Shown: positions 7,476 through 14,373, counted from the stretch's first letter. The stretch: DNA of 50,401 bases from Cyanobacteria bacterium RU_5_0 (GCA_012033255.1 JAAUSF010000026.1:1-50401); one strand, 5' to 3'. The notes: generated by a model from the letters alone, not told the origin. Translations and numbers: made by a program.

Positions 7476-7572
7476 GGGGGTGTAGCTTAGTCCGGTTCAA
7501 AGCAGTCGCCTGTCGAGCGAAAGATCGTGGGTACTGCTTCGCAGAAGCAAGCTACAAATCCCATCATCCCCG
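7476..7572 (+). tRNA. tRNA-Asp(GTC), T-loop interrupted by a short mobile repeat
   Basis: Acceptor GGGGGTG (7476-7482) pairs with CATCCCC (7565-7571), and G7572 is the discriminator. D-stem is GCTT/AAGC. The anticodon loop CTGTCGA (7510-7516) carries GTC at 7512-7514. T-stem GTGGG (7527-7531) pairs with CCCAT (7560-7564). The T-loop is 28 nt instead of 7 because of an insertion at 7533-7554. Removing 21 bases restores the 7-nt loop TACAAAT, like the TGCAACT loops of its neighbours. The first anticodon-stem pair is a G/A mismatch. Whether the gene still gives a working tRNA is unknown. Confidence 0.75.
7533..7554. repeat. Short palindromic repeat inserted in tRNA-Asp
   Basis: The insert contains the palindromic core TGCTTCGCAGAAGCA and is flanked by TA on both sides, as a 2-bp target duplication would leave. 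Its words (CTTCGCAGAAGCAAGC) belong to the very short dyad repeats scattered through Nostoc-type genomes. Confidence 0.65.
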
Positions 7573-7590
7573 CCTTATAGCTTTCAACAG

Positions 7591-7623
7591 GTTGTTGTTT
7601 CGTGCGAAGCACGAAACAACAAC
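7591..7623. repeat. Perfect 15-bp hairpin between tRNA-Asp and tRNA-Glu
   Basis: GTTGTTGTTTCGTGC (7591-7605), loop GAA, then the exact complement (7609-7623). It fills the only long spacer (66 nt) of the array. There is no T-run, so a terminator is unlikely. It may be a further short mobile repeat, or an RNA processing hairpin. Confidence 0.75.
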
Positions 7624-7638
7624 TCAAAGAAACTTCGT

Positions 7639-7712
7639 AGCATCGTGGACGAGCAGAGAAGTCGCCGTGCCTCTCAAGCATGGAGAAGCGGGTGCAACTC
7701 CCGTCGATGCTT
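7639..7712 (+). tRNA. tRNA-Glu(CTC)
   Basis: Acceptor AGCATCG (7639-7645) pairs with CGATGCT (7705-7711); discriminator T7712 and an encoded CCA (7713-7715) follow. D-stem is GAC/GTC. Anticodon loop CTCTCAA holds CTC at 7673-7675, reading GAG. T-stem GCGGG/CCCGT closes the loop TGCAACT. All arms are intact. A CTC isoacceptor is unusual, since cyanobacterial chromosomes normally use a single TTC tRNA-Glu. Confidence 0.8.
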
Positions 7713-7717
7713 CCAAT

Positions 7718-7811
7718 GAGGATGTAGCTCAGATGGACAGAGCGCCTGTTTCCGAGGCAGGAAGTCACAGGTTCACTTCAAATGTTCAAGGTTCAAATCC
7801 TTGTCTGTGCG
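7718..7811 (+). pseudogene. Chimeric tRNA-Arg(CCG) gene
   Basis: The 5' half is a normal tRNA: GAGGATG, D-arm GCTC/GAGC, anticodon loop TTCCGAG with CCG at 7752-7754, and stem CCTGT/GCAGG. It continues as far as a T-arm start (ACAGGTTC). It then joins about 20 bases plus a different 3' half with a perfect T-arm (CAAGG, TTCAAAT, CCTTG at 7787-7803) and acceptor strand TCTGTGC. The two acceptor strands do not pair, so this looks like a fusion of two tRNA genes by deletion. Confidence 0.55.
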
Positions 7812-7835
7812 TTGTCGTGCCCTGATCGAAAAAGC

Positions 7836-7957
<122 letters not shown>

Positions 7958-7966
7958 CCAATCTAT

Positions 7967-8047
7967 GGAGAGTAAATCGATCGGGCGATCGGCGCTGTTT
8001 GCTAAACAGATGGATGAACAATTGTGGTTCGAGTCCACTGCTCTCCG
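7967..8047 (+). tRNA. tRNA-Ser(GCT)
   Basis: Acceptor GGAGAGT (7967-7973) pairs with GCTCTCC (8040-8046); G8047 is the discriminator, without CCA. Anticodon loop TTGCTAA holds GCT at 8001-8003. A long variable region (about 14 nt) and the T-loop TTCGAGT fit a class II tRNA-Ser. The D-region contains CGATCGGGCGATCG, close to a doubled HIP1-like word. Confidence 0.8.
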
Positions 8048-8052
8048 CCTTT

Positions 8053-8127
8053 GAGGACGTGGTGTAACTGGATGAACATCTCAGATTACGAACCTGAAGA
8101 GTGGGGGTTCAAGTCCCTCCGTCCTCG
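8053..8127 (+). tRNA. tRNA-Arg(ACG)
   Basis: Acceptor GAGGACG (8053-8059) pairs perfectly with CGTCCTC (8120-8126), then G and an encoded CCA (8128-8130). Anticodon loop TTACGAA holds ACG at 8088-8090, where A34 would be edited to inosine by TadA. The pair closing the anticodon loop is A/C. T-arm GGGGG-TTCAAGT-CCCTC. It lies 5 bases after tRNA-Ser. Confidence 0.8.
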
Positions 8128-8135
8128 CCAATCAT

Positions 8136-8218
8136 GGAGGGCACCGCTGAACGGTCGGCAACTGGTCTTGAAAACCAGGGTAGTCCTTGGGCTAGGGGTT
8201 CGATTCCTCTGCTCTCCG
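8136..8218 (+). tRNA. tRNA-Ser(TGA)
   Basis: Acceptor GGAGGGC (8136-8142) pairs with GCTCTCC (8211-8217); G8218 is the discriminator. Anticodon stem CTGGT/ACCAG closes the loop CTTGAAA with TGA at 8169-8171. The long variable arm (TAGTCCTTGGGCTA) fits tRNA-Ser. T-loop TTCGATT. No encoded CCA. Confidence 0.85.
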
Positions 8219-8223
8219 CTTGT

Positions 8224-8320
8224 GGGAAGTTGGTGAAGCTGGTGCTCACGTGCCGCTGTTGGCGAAGCCTGTCCGAAGGACATAGACGGCGAGATGGCAG
8301 CTCGATCCTGTCACTTCCCA
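8224..8320 (+). tRNA. tRNA-Asn(GTT), interrupted between positions 37 and 38
   Basis: Acceptor GGGAAGT (8224-8230) pairs with ACTTCCC (8313-8319). D-stem is GTGA/TCAC. Anticodon stem TGCCG (8251-8255) pairs with CGGCG (8287-8291). T-stem is GGCAG/CTGTC. The anticodon loop reads CTGTTG (GTT at 8258-8260), then 24 extra bases (8262-8285), then A. Without the insert the loop is the normal CTGTTGA. The insert sits at the canonical tRNA intron position. An uninterrupted tRNA-Asn follows 5 bases downstream, so loss of this copy would be tolerated. Confidence 0.75.
8262..8285. repeat. 24-bp dispersed repeat inserted in tRNA-Asn
   Basis: The insert begins GCGAAGCCTGTCC and ends GAAGGACATAG, with GTCC/GGAC forming a dyad. 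It is almost the same as the intergenic repeats at 10335-10363 and 17727-17755 (GCGAAGCGTGTCCGTAGGAC), so it is a mobile short repeat and not a tRNA-specific intron. Confidence 0.75.
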
Positions 8321-8325
8321 CTCAT

Positions 8326-8397
8326 TGCCCCATAGCTCAATGGCGGAGCGGGCGGCTGTTAACCGCACGGTTGCAAGTTCGACTCTTGCTGGGGCAG
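8326..8397 (+). tRNA. tRNA-Asn(GTT), intact copy
   Basis: Acceptor TGCCCCA (8326-8332) pairs with TGGGGCA (8390-8396), then G and an encoded CCA (8398-8400). D-arm GCTC/GAGC. Anticodon stem GCGGC plus loop CTGTTAA with GTT at 8358-8360. T-arm GCAAG-TTCGACT-CTTGC is perfect. Its sequence differs widely from the interrupted copy, so the two are not recent duplicates. Confidence 0.87.
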
Positions 8398-8405
8398 CCA
8401 TTCAT

Positions 8406-8479
8406 TGCCGAGTGGACGACATGGAAAGTCGCTGTGACTCTGAATCACGGAGATGCTGGTTCGACCCCAGCCTTGGCAT
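8406..8479 (+). tRNA. tRNA-Gln(CTG)
   Basis: Acceptor TGCCGAG (8406-8412) pairs with CTTGGCA (8472-8478), then T and an encoded CCA (8480-8482). Anticodon stem TGTGA/TCACG closes loop CTCTGAA with CTG at 8440-8442, reading CAG. T-arm GCTGG-TTCGACC-CCAGC is perfect. A CTG isoacceptor is unusual for cyanobacterial chromosomes, which normally have only TTG. Confidence 0.85.
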
Positions 8480-8488
8480 CCATTTCAA

Positions 8489-8561
8489 TGCCCTGTGGTG
8501 TAACTGGCAACATGGCGCTCTTTGAAAGCGAAGATTCCAGGTTCAAACCCTGGCGGGGCAG
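8489..8561 (+). tRNA. tRNA-Gln(TTG)
   Basis: Acceptor TGCCCTG (8489-8495) pairs with CGGGGCA (8554-8560); G8561 is the discriminator, without CCA. D-stem GTG/CAT. Anticodon loop CTTTGAA holds TTG at 8522-8524. T-arm CCAGG-TTCAAAC-CCTGG is perfect. Confidence 0.87.
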
Positions 8562-8608
8562 TTGGGAGGTAAACAGTCGCCTGGGTCAACTCTCTGTATC
8601 CTCCCATT
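8562..8608 (+). pseudogene. Terminal tRNA relic of the array
   Basis: TGGGAGG and CCTCCCA can pair as an acceptor stem but enclose only about 30 bases with a D-loop-like part (CAGTCGCCTGGGTCAAC) and no anticodon or T-arm. It looks like a tRNA gene that lost its middle. It could also act as an RNA hairpin closing the transcript. Confidence 0.4.
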
Positions 8609-8633
8609 TCTCACTCCTGTAGGTTCAAGGGTC

Positions 8634-8809
8634 AGCACGTCACATTTTAAGCCTGTATGGATTCCTGTAAGAATTGCAGCTACCAGAGATAGGCTGCCGC
8701 TGATTAGCTCCCAGGTTCCACTCAAAAACTTAGATTGGCCGAGAAGCGTAAATCCTGCTATGAGGGGTAATACGATGCCACATCCTCTAGAGAAAGCTCC
8801 AAAAGGCAC
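8634..8809 (-). pseudogene. Truncated two-TM membrane protein, fused to the tRNA array edge
   Basis: On the minus strand a protein-like stretch with two hydrophobic segments is clear (GIVLPLIAGFTLLGQSKFLS, then SGSLSLVAAILTGIHTG, LKCD). It opens inside or next to the attC-like site with no ATG; a GTG at 8809 is possible. After LKCD the frame continues only as tRNA-derived sequence. The 3' part has therefore been lost at the junction with the array. The two-TM plus cytosolic-tail start recalls SLATT-type small membrane proteins, but that is a weak guess. Confidence 0.4.
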
Positions 8810-8812
8810 CAA

Positions 8813-8898
8813 CGCTAACATTGCGTTGGTGCGGACGGAACAGAGGTTATCGGTTGGCGTTCGAGCTTGTCTGCCGCCGCACAACTTCACCGTTAGCC
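8813..8898 (+). other. attC-like site B
   Basis: A near copy of site A (4249-4336) in the opposite orientation. It begins GCTAAC (8814-8819) and ends GTTAGCC (8892-8898), with GTTGGTGCGGACGGAACAG facing GTCTGCCGCCGCACAAC as near-complementary arms. The copies agree at most positions in the middle but differ at the tips, as attC sites of one array do. GTTAGCC departs from GTTRRRY at one position. Confidence 0.45.
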
Positions 8899-8983
8899 TG
8901 ATAACCCCTTTCTCTTCTGCATCGAAATACTGCACAAGAAATGACCTTTGAAGGTAACGTCAATCCTGTATCGAGTTGCTTAG

Positions 8984-9210
8984 ATTGAGTGTTTCAACAT
9001 TATCCAAGAGGTAACTGTTATGCCAACAGTAGCTGATTTTGCACAACTTTCTGACTCATCCATTGATCTAATCGGAAGTTCCGCCAGTGAAATTGCCATA
9101 AATCCCCTCCAGGTCTTGGATTGACCCGTTTTTTGAGGATGATTTACTGGGTACAGTATAAGGTGAGCTTATCGGTTATAACGCGACCTTCAGAAGTTGA
9201 AACACTCAAT
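8984..9210. repeat. 15-bp inverted repeat bounding a 227-bp segment
   Basis: ATTGAGTGTTTCAAC (8984-8998) is exactly repeated in inverse orientation at 9196-9210. The segment holds a 34-codon ORF and could be a small non-autonomous mobile element or the scar of one. Confidence 0.5.
9020..9124 (+). CDS. 34-residue small ORF or gene 5' remnant
   Basis: ATG at 9020 with AGAGGT ten bases upstream. The product begins MPTVADFAQLSDSSIDLIGS and ends INPLQVLD. Protein-like frames follow after the stop (ETLNVAGGWVGSSSRSKGVQ to about 9282; SFDGDPLLLSSARAKEEEQT to 9393), each broken by a stop or frameshift. A longer, now decayed gene may once have covered 9020-9393. Nothing else is seen between 9125 and 9458 apart from a GGGCATTGCCCAT palindrome near 9400. 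Confidence 0.3.
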   Translation: MPTVADFAQLSDSSIDLIGSSASEIAINPLQVLD

Positions 9211-9458
9211 GTTGCAGGGGGGTGGGTCGGGTCATCTTCTCGAAGCAAGGGAGTCCAGATTGAGGTTGAATGGTATTTTTGGTAATCGTTCGACGGAGAC
9301 CCGCTGTTGTTGTCGTCTGCTAGAGCAAAAGAAGAAGAACAAACGTTTACCTTAACAGGGGTACGCTTAGACCCTATCCGAAAACCCATTTTGTAGGGTG
9401 GGCATTGCCCATGCTGCTACCTGTTTCACAGTGCCTGACCATGCCAACAGCAGCACTA

Positions 9459-10154
9459 CTACTTGAGAATCACTTTAGAGGTGAATTGACCCGACGCTTC
9501 CACATCATAGATGATCGGGACGGCTGTCTCTAGTTCAACGCCAGGAACTTCCTCTGGAGAAAGATTCTCTAGCTTCATAATAATGGCACGGAGCGAATTA
9601 CCATGCGCGGATACCATCACATTTTCACCATTTTGAATGTGTGGCAAAATGCGGCTATTGAAATAAGGAACAACTCGCTTTTGAGTGTCTTCCAGGCTTT
9701 CACCACCAGGAGGACGAACATCATAGGAACGTCGCCACTCATGCACTTGTTCCTTGCCATATTTTTCGGCAGTTTGCGCTTTGTTTAAGCCTTGCAAATC
9801 ACCATAATAGCGTTCATCTAGAGCCGCATTTGTAAAGATGGGAAGCTCATCATTGGGATTACCATCATACTTGTCCCAACCATGCCAATCTATATCATCA
9901 GATTCGTGCTTAATGATAGGAATTCTGCCACCGCAAATATCGTCAACTTCCGTTAGACAAATAATGGTAGTTTCGATCGCCCGAATCAACTTGCTTGTAA
10001 AGCAAACGTTCACACGATAATCTCTGAGTTTACAAGAGGCGATCGTCGCCTCAGCCCGACCCCGTTCACTCAGAGGAATATCTACCCATCCTGTGAACTT
10101 GTTGGCAGCATTCCAGAGGCTTTGTCCGTGGCGAATTAAAATTAGCTTAGACAT
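9459..10154 (-). CDS. gpmA: 2,3-bisphosphoglycerate-dependent phosphoglycerate mutase
   Basis: A 231-residue cytosolic glycolytic enzyme that interconverts 3- and 2-phosphoglycerate through a phosphohistidine. The start MSKLILIRHGQS at 10154 puts the catalytic His (LIRHGQ) at residue 9, as usual; an in-frame longer reading from 10211 adds only a non-conserved tail. Further signatures are NKFTGWVDIPLSERGRAEA, DERYYGDLQGLNK, RPPGGESLEDTQKRV and the second active-site His in SAHGNSLRA. The length matches dPGMs. Cyanobacteria also carry cofactor-independent mutases, so this may be a second isozyme. Monocistronic. Confidence 0.92.
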   Translation of the reverse strand: MSKLILIRHGQSLWNAANKFTGWVDIPLSERGRAEATIASCKLRDYRVNVCFTSKLIRAIETTIICLTEVDDICGGRIPIIKHESDDIDWHGWDKYDGNPNDELPIFTNAALDERYYGDLQGLNKAQTAEKYGKEQVHEWRRSYDVRPPGGESLEDTQKRVVPYFNSRILPHIQNGENVMVSAHGNSLRAIIMKLENLSPEEVPGVELETAVPIIYDVEASGQFTSKVILK

Positions 10155-10311
10155 AGGACGGTATGAGTTGCGAATGGTTGGTAGAGTCGTAGGGTGAGTT
10201 TGCGATCGCATCAGGCACCCTAGTAGAATATCAGCCCATCATCTCAGGGGAATCTAGCCCTCGGATGATACCTGTGATACACCATTGTGGAATGGGGATC
10301 TTGTGGGATGA

Positions 10312-10560
10312 GCATCTTGCCCGTCTGGGTGGGTGTTCGCGAAGCGTGTCCGTAGGACATGGACAATCCCCTCCACAATTTATTTTACAGCCAGTTTCAC
10401 TTGCATAAGCCACACGCATACCCATCCACTCATCCACTCATCTACCCACCCACACACAACGGTGGCTCACTCCTCTGAAAACCGCTGTATTTTGCACGAG
10501 TGGACGGGCAAGATGCCCATCCCACAAGAATTCTGGAAATTTGTGATGTGCAGATTGGAT
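10312..10560. repeat. Degenerate MITE-like element with a 105-bp core
   Basis: The core at 10385-10489 (TTACAGCCAGTTTCAC ... GAAAACCGCTGTA) is nearly identical to 14465-14570 and, inverted, to 16693-16799. The outer flanks carry CCCATCCCACAAG and a weak GTGATGTGCAGATT end (about 10542-10555), but the left end is lost and a GCGAAGCGTGTCC repeat (10335-10363) is inserted there. ORFs across it are repeat-derived. Confidence 0.7.
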
Positions 10561-10674
10561 AGGGTGCAGCTTATAGAATGGGACAGCCATTCTCAACGTC
10601 TAACCAATTGTTCTTAACAAAGGCTAAAACAGATTAGTGACTCGATCGATAGCCTGAGATAAATGGAGGATCTG

Positions 10675-12768
10675 ATGGCAAAGCAAACAAGTTCCACTCG
10701 CTCGCGCTACGTTCAGATTCGATCGCGAGCTTGGAGAAGAATGGTCATTACGGTTAGTGCCTTTCTGGTTGTCATCATCGGATTGGTGAGTTGCAAATCC
10801 TTGATGCCAGAGTCAGACTCCAGCTTAGATTTAAGCTCAAGTCCTGGCTCAGGAGAATTTGCAGGCAAAATTGGGGTTGAAGCATCGATCGAATTTGTCG
10901 ATCGGGCTAAGCTACTGCGGCAATTTGAACGGATTGGCGGAGGCAGTTTTGTACCAACTGATGAGAACGGCTATCCGCTCACCGATGCTCAAACCGTCAT
11001 ATTTGACGATCGCCCCATCCCAGCTTGGGCACCTCCAATTGATGATCCCTCAGAATATCAACCGGATGCTAGTGGAACTTATAAACTCTTATTCAATGGA
11101 CAAGCAACGATCGGCACAATCGATGGTGAAAATATCAATATCACAAATCAAAATTATGATGCTAATACCAATACCACGATCGCAGATGTTACGCTTGCAT
11201 CAAACACACCTGCACTCATGATTCTCACATTTACAAACACAAAACGAACACCAACCCACGAATCGAATACGGGGATAACGAATCTTAAATTGATCCGCCC
11301 TGGTTATGCATCAGACACAACACAACTATTTACCGATCGCCTTCTATCCGCCTATCAACCCTTTAGTTTTATCCGATTCATGGGCGTGACGAATACTAAT
11401 TATGATGCAGGTTTCTATGGTGATCCAGGACATCACATCATTGAGTGGAATGAACGTAGTTTGCCTTCTGATGCATCTCAGCAAGGCTTTACTGGATTCC
11501 GGGAAGGCAAGAAAGGATTAGCCTGGGAATATTTGATTTTATTGGCGAACACCTTGAACAAAGACGTGTGGATTAATATTCCGGTCTCTGCGTCTGGTGT
11601 ATCTCCAGAAGATACCAATAGCTATGTTTATCAATTAGCATCGTTGTTCAAAAATGGCAATGAATTCACGGGAAATGTTGGGTTAAAGCCAGAGTTAAAC
11701 ATCTATCTTGAACACAGTAATGAAGTATGGAATTACAGTTTCTCTCAATATATTTGGAATAAACTAGCGGCTGAAGATGAAGTGGCTCAGGGGCGATCGA
11801 CTCTCAATAATGATGGTGTAACTGATCCAGAAGTTTGGGCACGTCGTCGTCATGCCAAGCGGCTCTACGAGGTCGCCAAAATCTTTGAAACCGTTTATGG
11901 TTCTGGTTCACTTGGAGAGAAAATTCGACCTGTCTATGCTCACTGGACAATCTTTCCAGAGCAGTACATTGAAACACTGACCTGGATGAATAACACTTAC
12001 GGTACTCCTGGCGATTACTTCTGGGGATTAGCACAAACTCACTATTTCAATGACAATCTTTCAGGTGAGCAAGATGCTGTTCAGGATGTATTAAGAGCCA
12101 TGCGAACAGACAGTGAGGGTGGCAACGAAATTACCTTACGACTTCATGCAATTGCCACAAATTTTAGCTTGCATCATCTGGCGTATGAAGCCGGTCCTGA
12201 CAATGGGGGTGGCGACACGACCAACATTGATAATAAGATTACCGCCAATCGTGAACCGAGCATGAAAGCTTTAGTTGAACATCACATCCGAGACAATTGG
12301 TTTGCTCACGAAGGCGAATTGTATAGCTACTTTGCACTGTCTGGCTTGTATAGTCGCTACGGATGTTGGGGGTTAACTGATGATCTTGCTAACTTAAACA
12401 CCGAAAAGTTTAAAGCAATTTATGCGCTAATCGGGACAGGCGATTATTCACCTTCTTCTGAGCTTCCAGCACCACTCAGCCCATCTGCTGAAGGATCGAA
12501 TATTACATTGCTCGCTCCCACTGGATTGACCGCCACTCCGGGAAGCGGGCAAGTCTCTCTCACTTGGAATCGAGTTGAGGGTGCAACTCAGTATAATGTT
12601 TTCTCCACGACGGGCGGCAATTTTGAGCAAGTCACCTCTGGACTCACTGAAACTCGTTATACCCATACAGGCTTAACAAACGGCACTCAATACACTTATT
12701 TTGTGACGGCATCAGAGGGTGGAAACACCAGCCCAGCCTCGAATCCAACAAGCGCAACCCCTGAATAA
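10675..12768 (+). CDS. Lipoprotein with glycosidase-like domain and C-terminal FN3 domain
   Basis: A 697-residue exported protein. The ATG at 10675 has GGAGG just upstream and is preferred over the one at 10663, which overlaps that site. After a basic N-terminus (RSRAWRRM) comes a hydrophobic segment ending in a lipobox (VVIIGLVSCKS), so it should be a lipoprotein. The central 400 residues look like a TIM-barrel glycoside hydrolase (FIRFMGVTNTNYDAGFYGDP; LNKDVWINIPVSA). The segment LNIYLEHSNEVWNYSFSQY resembles the N-E acid/base motif of clan GH-A. Residues about 610-697 form a fibronectin type III domain (APTGLTATPGSGQVSLTWNR). The substrate is unknown, perhaps an extracellular polysaccharide. 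Transcribed alone. Confidence 0.65.
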   Translation: MAKQTSSTRSRYVQIRSRAWRRMVITVSAFLVVIIGLVSCKSLMPESDSSLDLSSSPGSGEFAGKIGVEASIEFVDRAKLLRQFERIGGGSFVPTDENGYPLTDAQTVIFDDRPIPAWAPPIDDPSEYQPDASGTYKLLFNGQATIGTIDGENINITNQNYDANTNTTIADVTLASNTPALMILTFTNTKRTPTHESNTGITNLKLIRPGYASDTTQLFTDRLLSAYQPFSFIRFMGVTNTNYDAGFYGDPGHHIIEWNERSLPSDASQQGFTGFREGKKGLAWEYLILLANTLNKDVWINIPVSASGVSPEDTNSYVYQLASLFKNGNEFTGNVGLKPELNIYLEHSNEVWNYSFSQYIWNKLAAEDEVAQGRSTLNNDGVTDPEVWARRRHAKRLYEVAKIFETVYGSGSLGEKIRPVYAHWTIFPEQYIETLTWMNNTYGTPGDYFWGLAQTHYFNDNLSGEQDAVQDVLRAMRTDSEGGNEITLRLHAIATNFSLHHLAYEAGPDNGGGDTTNIDNKITANREPSMKALVEHHIRDNWFAHEGELYSYFALSGLYSRYGCWGLTDDLANLNTEKFKAIYALIGTGDYSPSSELPAPLSPSAEGSNITLLAPTGLTATPGSGQVSLTWNRVEGATQYNVFSTTGGNFEQVTSGLTETRYTHTGLTNGTQYTYFVTASEGGNTSPASNPTSATPE

Positions 12769-12799
12769 CTCCCCCTTACTCCTTCACCCCTTCACCCCG

Positions 12800-14095
12800 T
12801 CAGACCGTCCGAATCACTCCTTCTTCTGGGTTAATCAAGCGCAATAGTTTCTGCTTGATTTGGACATCAAAGACTTCCCACTTCATCCGGGTATAGTCAG
12901 CATTTTCGTTGAAGCCAGACAGGAAGCCCATCGGGATCTCGAAGCCACCTGCCATCGATCGCCCACCCCCAAAAAAGCGTCCTTGTGCGTCTTGCCCGAA
13001 GGCTTCTTTGATGAATTCATCTGGGTCGAGGGTGAGTTTATTGGTACGAAGAGAACCGACTACGAGTTCTAAATCTTCATCTTCATCATGGACAATACCA
13101 TAGACGACAGCAGTATGAACGTTTTCCTCTGTCACCAAAAAGTCTGCGGCTTGTGGGATGGCATCGCGATCGTCGTAGCGTAAATAACCAACACCCGCGA
13201 TCGAGAAGTTATTTTGCAAAACGCGGTTGCGGAGCGATCGTTCAATCACATCCATGACCCGCTTGGAGCGAGAGGCTTGCAGCACTGAATTTAGCAGTTG
13301 AGCATCATAGAAGCGGCTCAGATATCCGGCGGCTAGAAAATCCTCTTCTTGGGCTTGCATCAGGCGATTTGTGTCCGATCGAATCCCATGCATCAACGCT
13401 GTTGCACATTTGACATGTTCACTGATGCTACTGTCGAGTCGCAACAGTCCAGCTTGGAGATACTGCGTGAAAATCGTCGCTGTTGCCCGAACTTGCGGAC
13501 GAATATCCGTAAATTTGGCATTTAATTCACCTTGAGCGGTGTGGTGATCAATAACAGCGATCAACGGTAGCTTTGCTTGCTGCACTAACGGCATTAGCTG
13601 AGTCGTTGTACCTTGATGATCGACAAAGACACAGCCCTGATACACCGAAAGATCTTTGTCTTTGACTGTCTGAACTGCCCACCGTTGGGCGGGTAGCCCT
13701 GTCAATTTCACCAACGCAATATTTTCCTGATGGCTCAATGTTCCGGCATAGACAATATCGCAGCGAATGTCATATTGTTGGGCCATCAATTTGTATGTCC
13801 AAGCACAAGAGAGCGCATCTGGATCAGGGAAGTCTTGCAAAATCACTAGCTGTCGATTGCCCTTATGCTGTTCCAAAACACGCTCTAATGCTTCTACCTG
13901 TCGCTCAGCTAAGCGCCAACCCTGCGGGGTCATCAGCCCTTGAATGGTTTCAGCAGCCGCATTTTTCCTGCTTTCAATGCGCGTATCTGGGAATTCAACC
14001 GGAGTTTTAATCACCGTGTCTAGGTTAGAACCTGTAGCCGCAGACTCAGTCATCAACAGTAAACTATCGTGGGACTTGCGTGAATTTGATTTCAT
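12800..14095 (-). CDS. DHH family phosphoesterase (NrnA-like)
   Basis: A 431-residue metal-dependent phosphodiesterase of the DHH/DHHA1 superfamily, likely degrading short oligonucleotides or pAp. The metal-binding motifs are in order: QDFPDPDALSCAW (about residue 85), VFVDHQGTT, IDHHTAQGE (the DHH signature) and GIRSDTNRLM. The C-terminal DHHA1 part ends with GRFFGGGRSMAGGFEIPMGF, whose glycine-rich loop binds substrate. The first 45 residues are a non-conserved polar extension. The length fits a cyanobacterial subfamily that is longer than NrnA (about 320). A MITE-like element follows upstream of its promoter region. Confidence 0.85.
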   Translation of the reverse strand: MKSNSRKSHDSLLLMTESAATGSNLDTVIKTPVEFPDTRIESRKNAAAETIQGLMTPQGWRLAERQVEALERVLEQHKGNRQLVILQDFPDPDALSCAWTYKLMAQQYDIRCDIVYAGTLSHQENIALVKLTGLPAQRWAVQTVKDKDLSVYQGCVFVDHQGTTTQLMPLVQQAKLPLIAVIDHHTAQGELNAKFTDIRPQVRATATIFTQYLQAGLLRLDSSISEHVKCATALMHGIRSDTNRLMQAQEEDFLAAGYLSRFYDAQLLNSVLQASRSKRVMDVIERSLRNRVLQNNFSIAGVGYLRYDDRDAIPQAADFLVTEENVHTAVVYGIVHDEDEDLELVVGSLRTNKLTLDPDEFIKEAFGQDAQGRFFGGGRSMAGGFEIPMGFLSGFNENADYTRMKWEVFDVQIKQKLLRLINPEEGVIRTV

Positions 14096-14373
14096 AGTAC
14101 CTGGATAAGGTTGGGCTGATTTCCTAAGTTGTGGAGAAGTAGTGATAACACTTCAGTGGACGGGCAACCCTAAACCCTTCGTCACTCTATGCATCTGAGC
14201 CTCGACACACCACCAATCACTGTCAGGTTAGCCCGTTAACATAGCCCCCATTAAAATCCATATCTTGATCTTGACAAAAAACTTGTATTACTGCACCTGT
14301 TCTATCCTAAATTCCAACTTTTGGCGGATCTACGAGGGTCACGAAGATAATGAGTTTAGCTGATTGACTTCAA

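Noticed and set aside
7591..7623. Perfect hairpin as a transcription terminator inside the tRNA array
   Set aside because: There is no T-run after the stem, and tRNA genes continue downstream without a new promoter that I can see.
8262..8285. Insert in tRNA-Asn as a group I intron
   Set aside because: Twenty-four bases are far too short for a group I or II intron, and the sequence matches a dispersed intergenic repeat.
8024..8622. Several open frames on both strands through the tRNA array, up to 173 codons
   Set aside because: They consist of tRNA sequence read as codons. The tRNA structures explain the region fully.
10333..10617. 94-codon frame across the repeat at 10.4 kb, with similar frames at 14.4 and 16.8 kb
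   Set aside because: All three translate the same MITE core (for example HPLIHSSTHPH) on different strands, so they are repeat artefacts.
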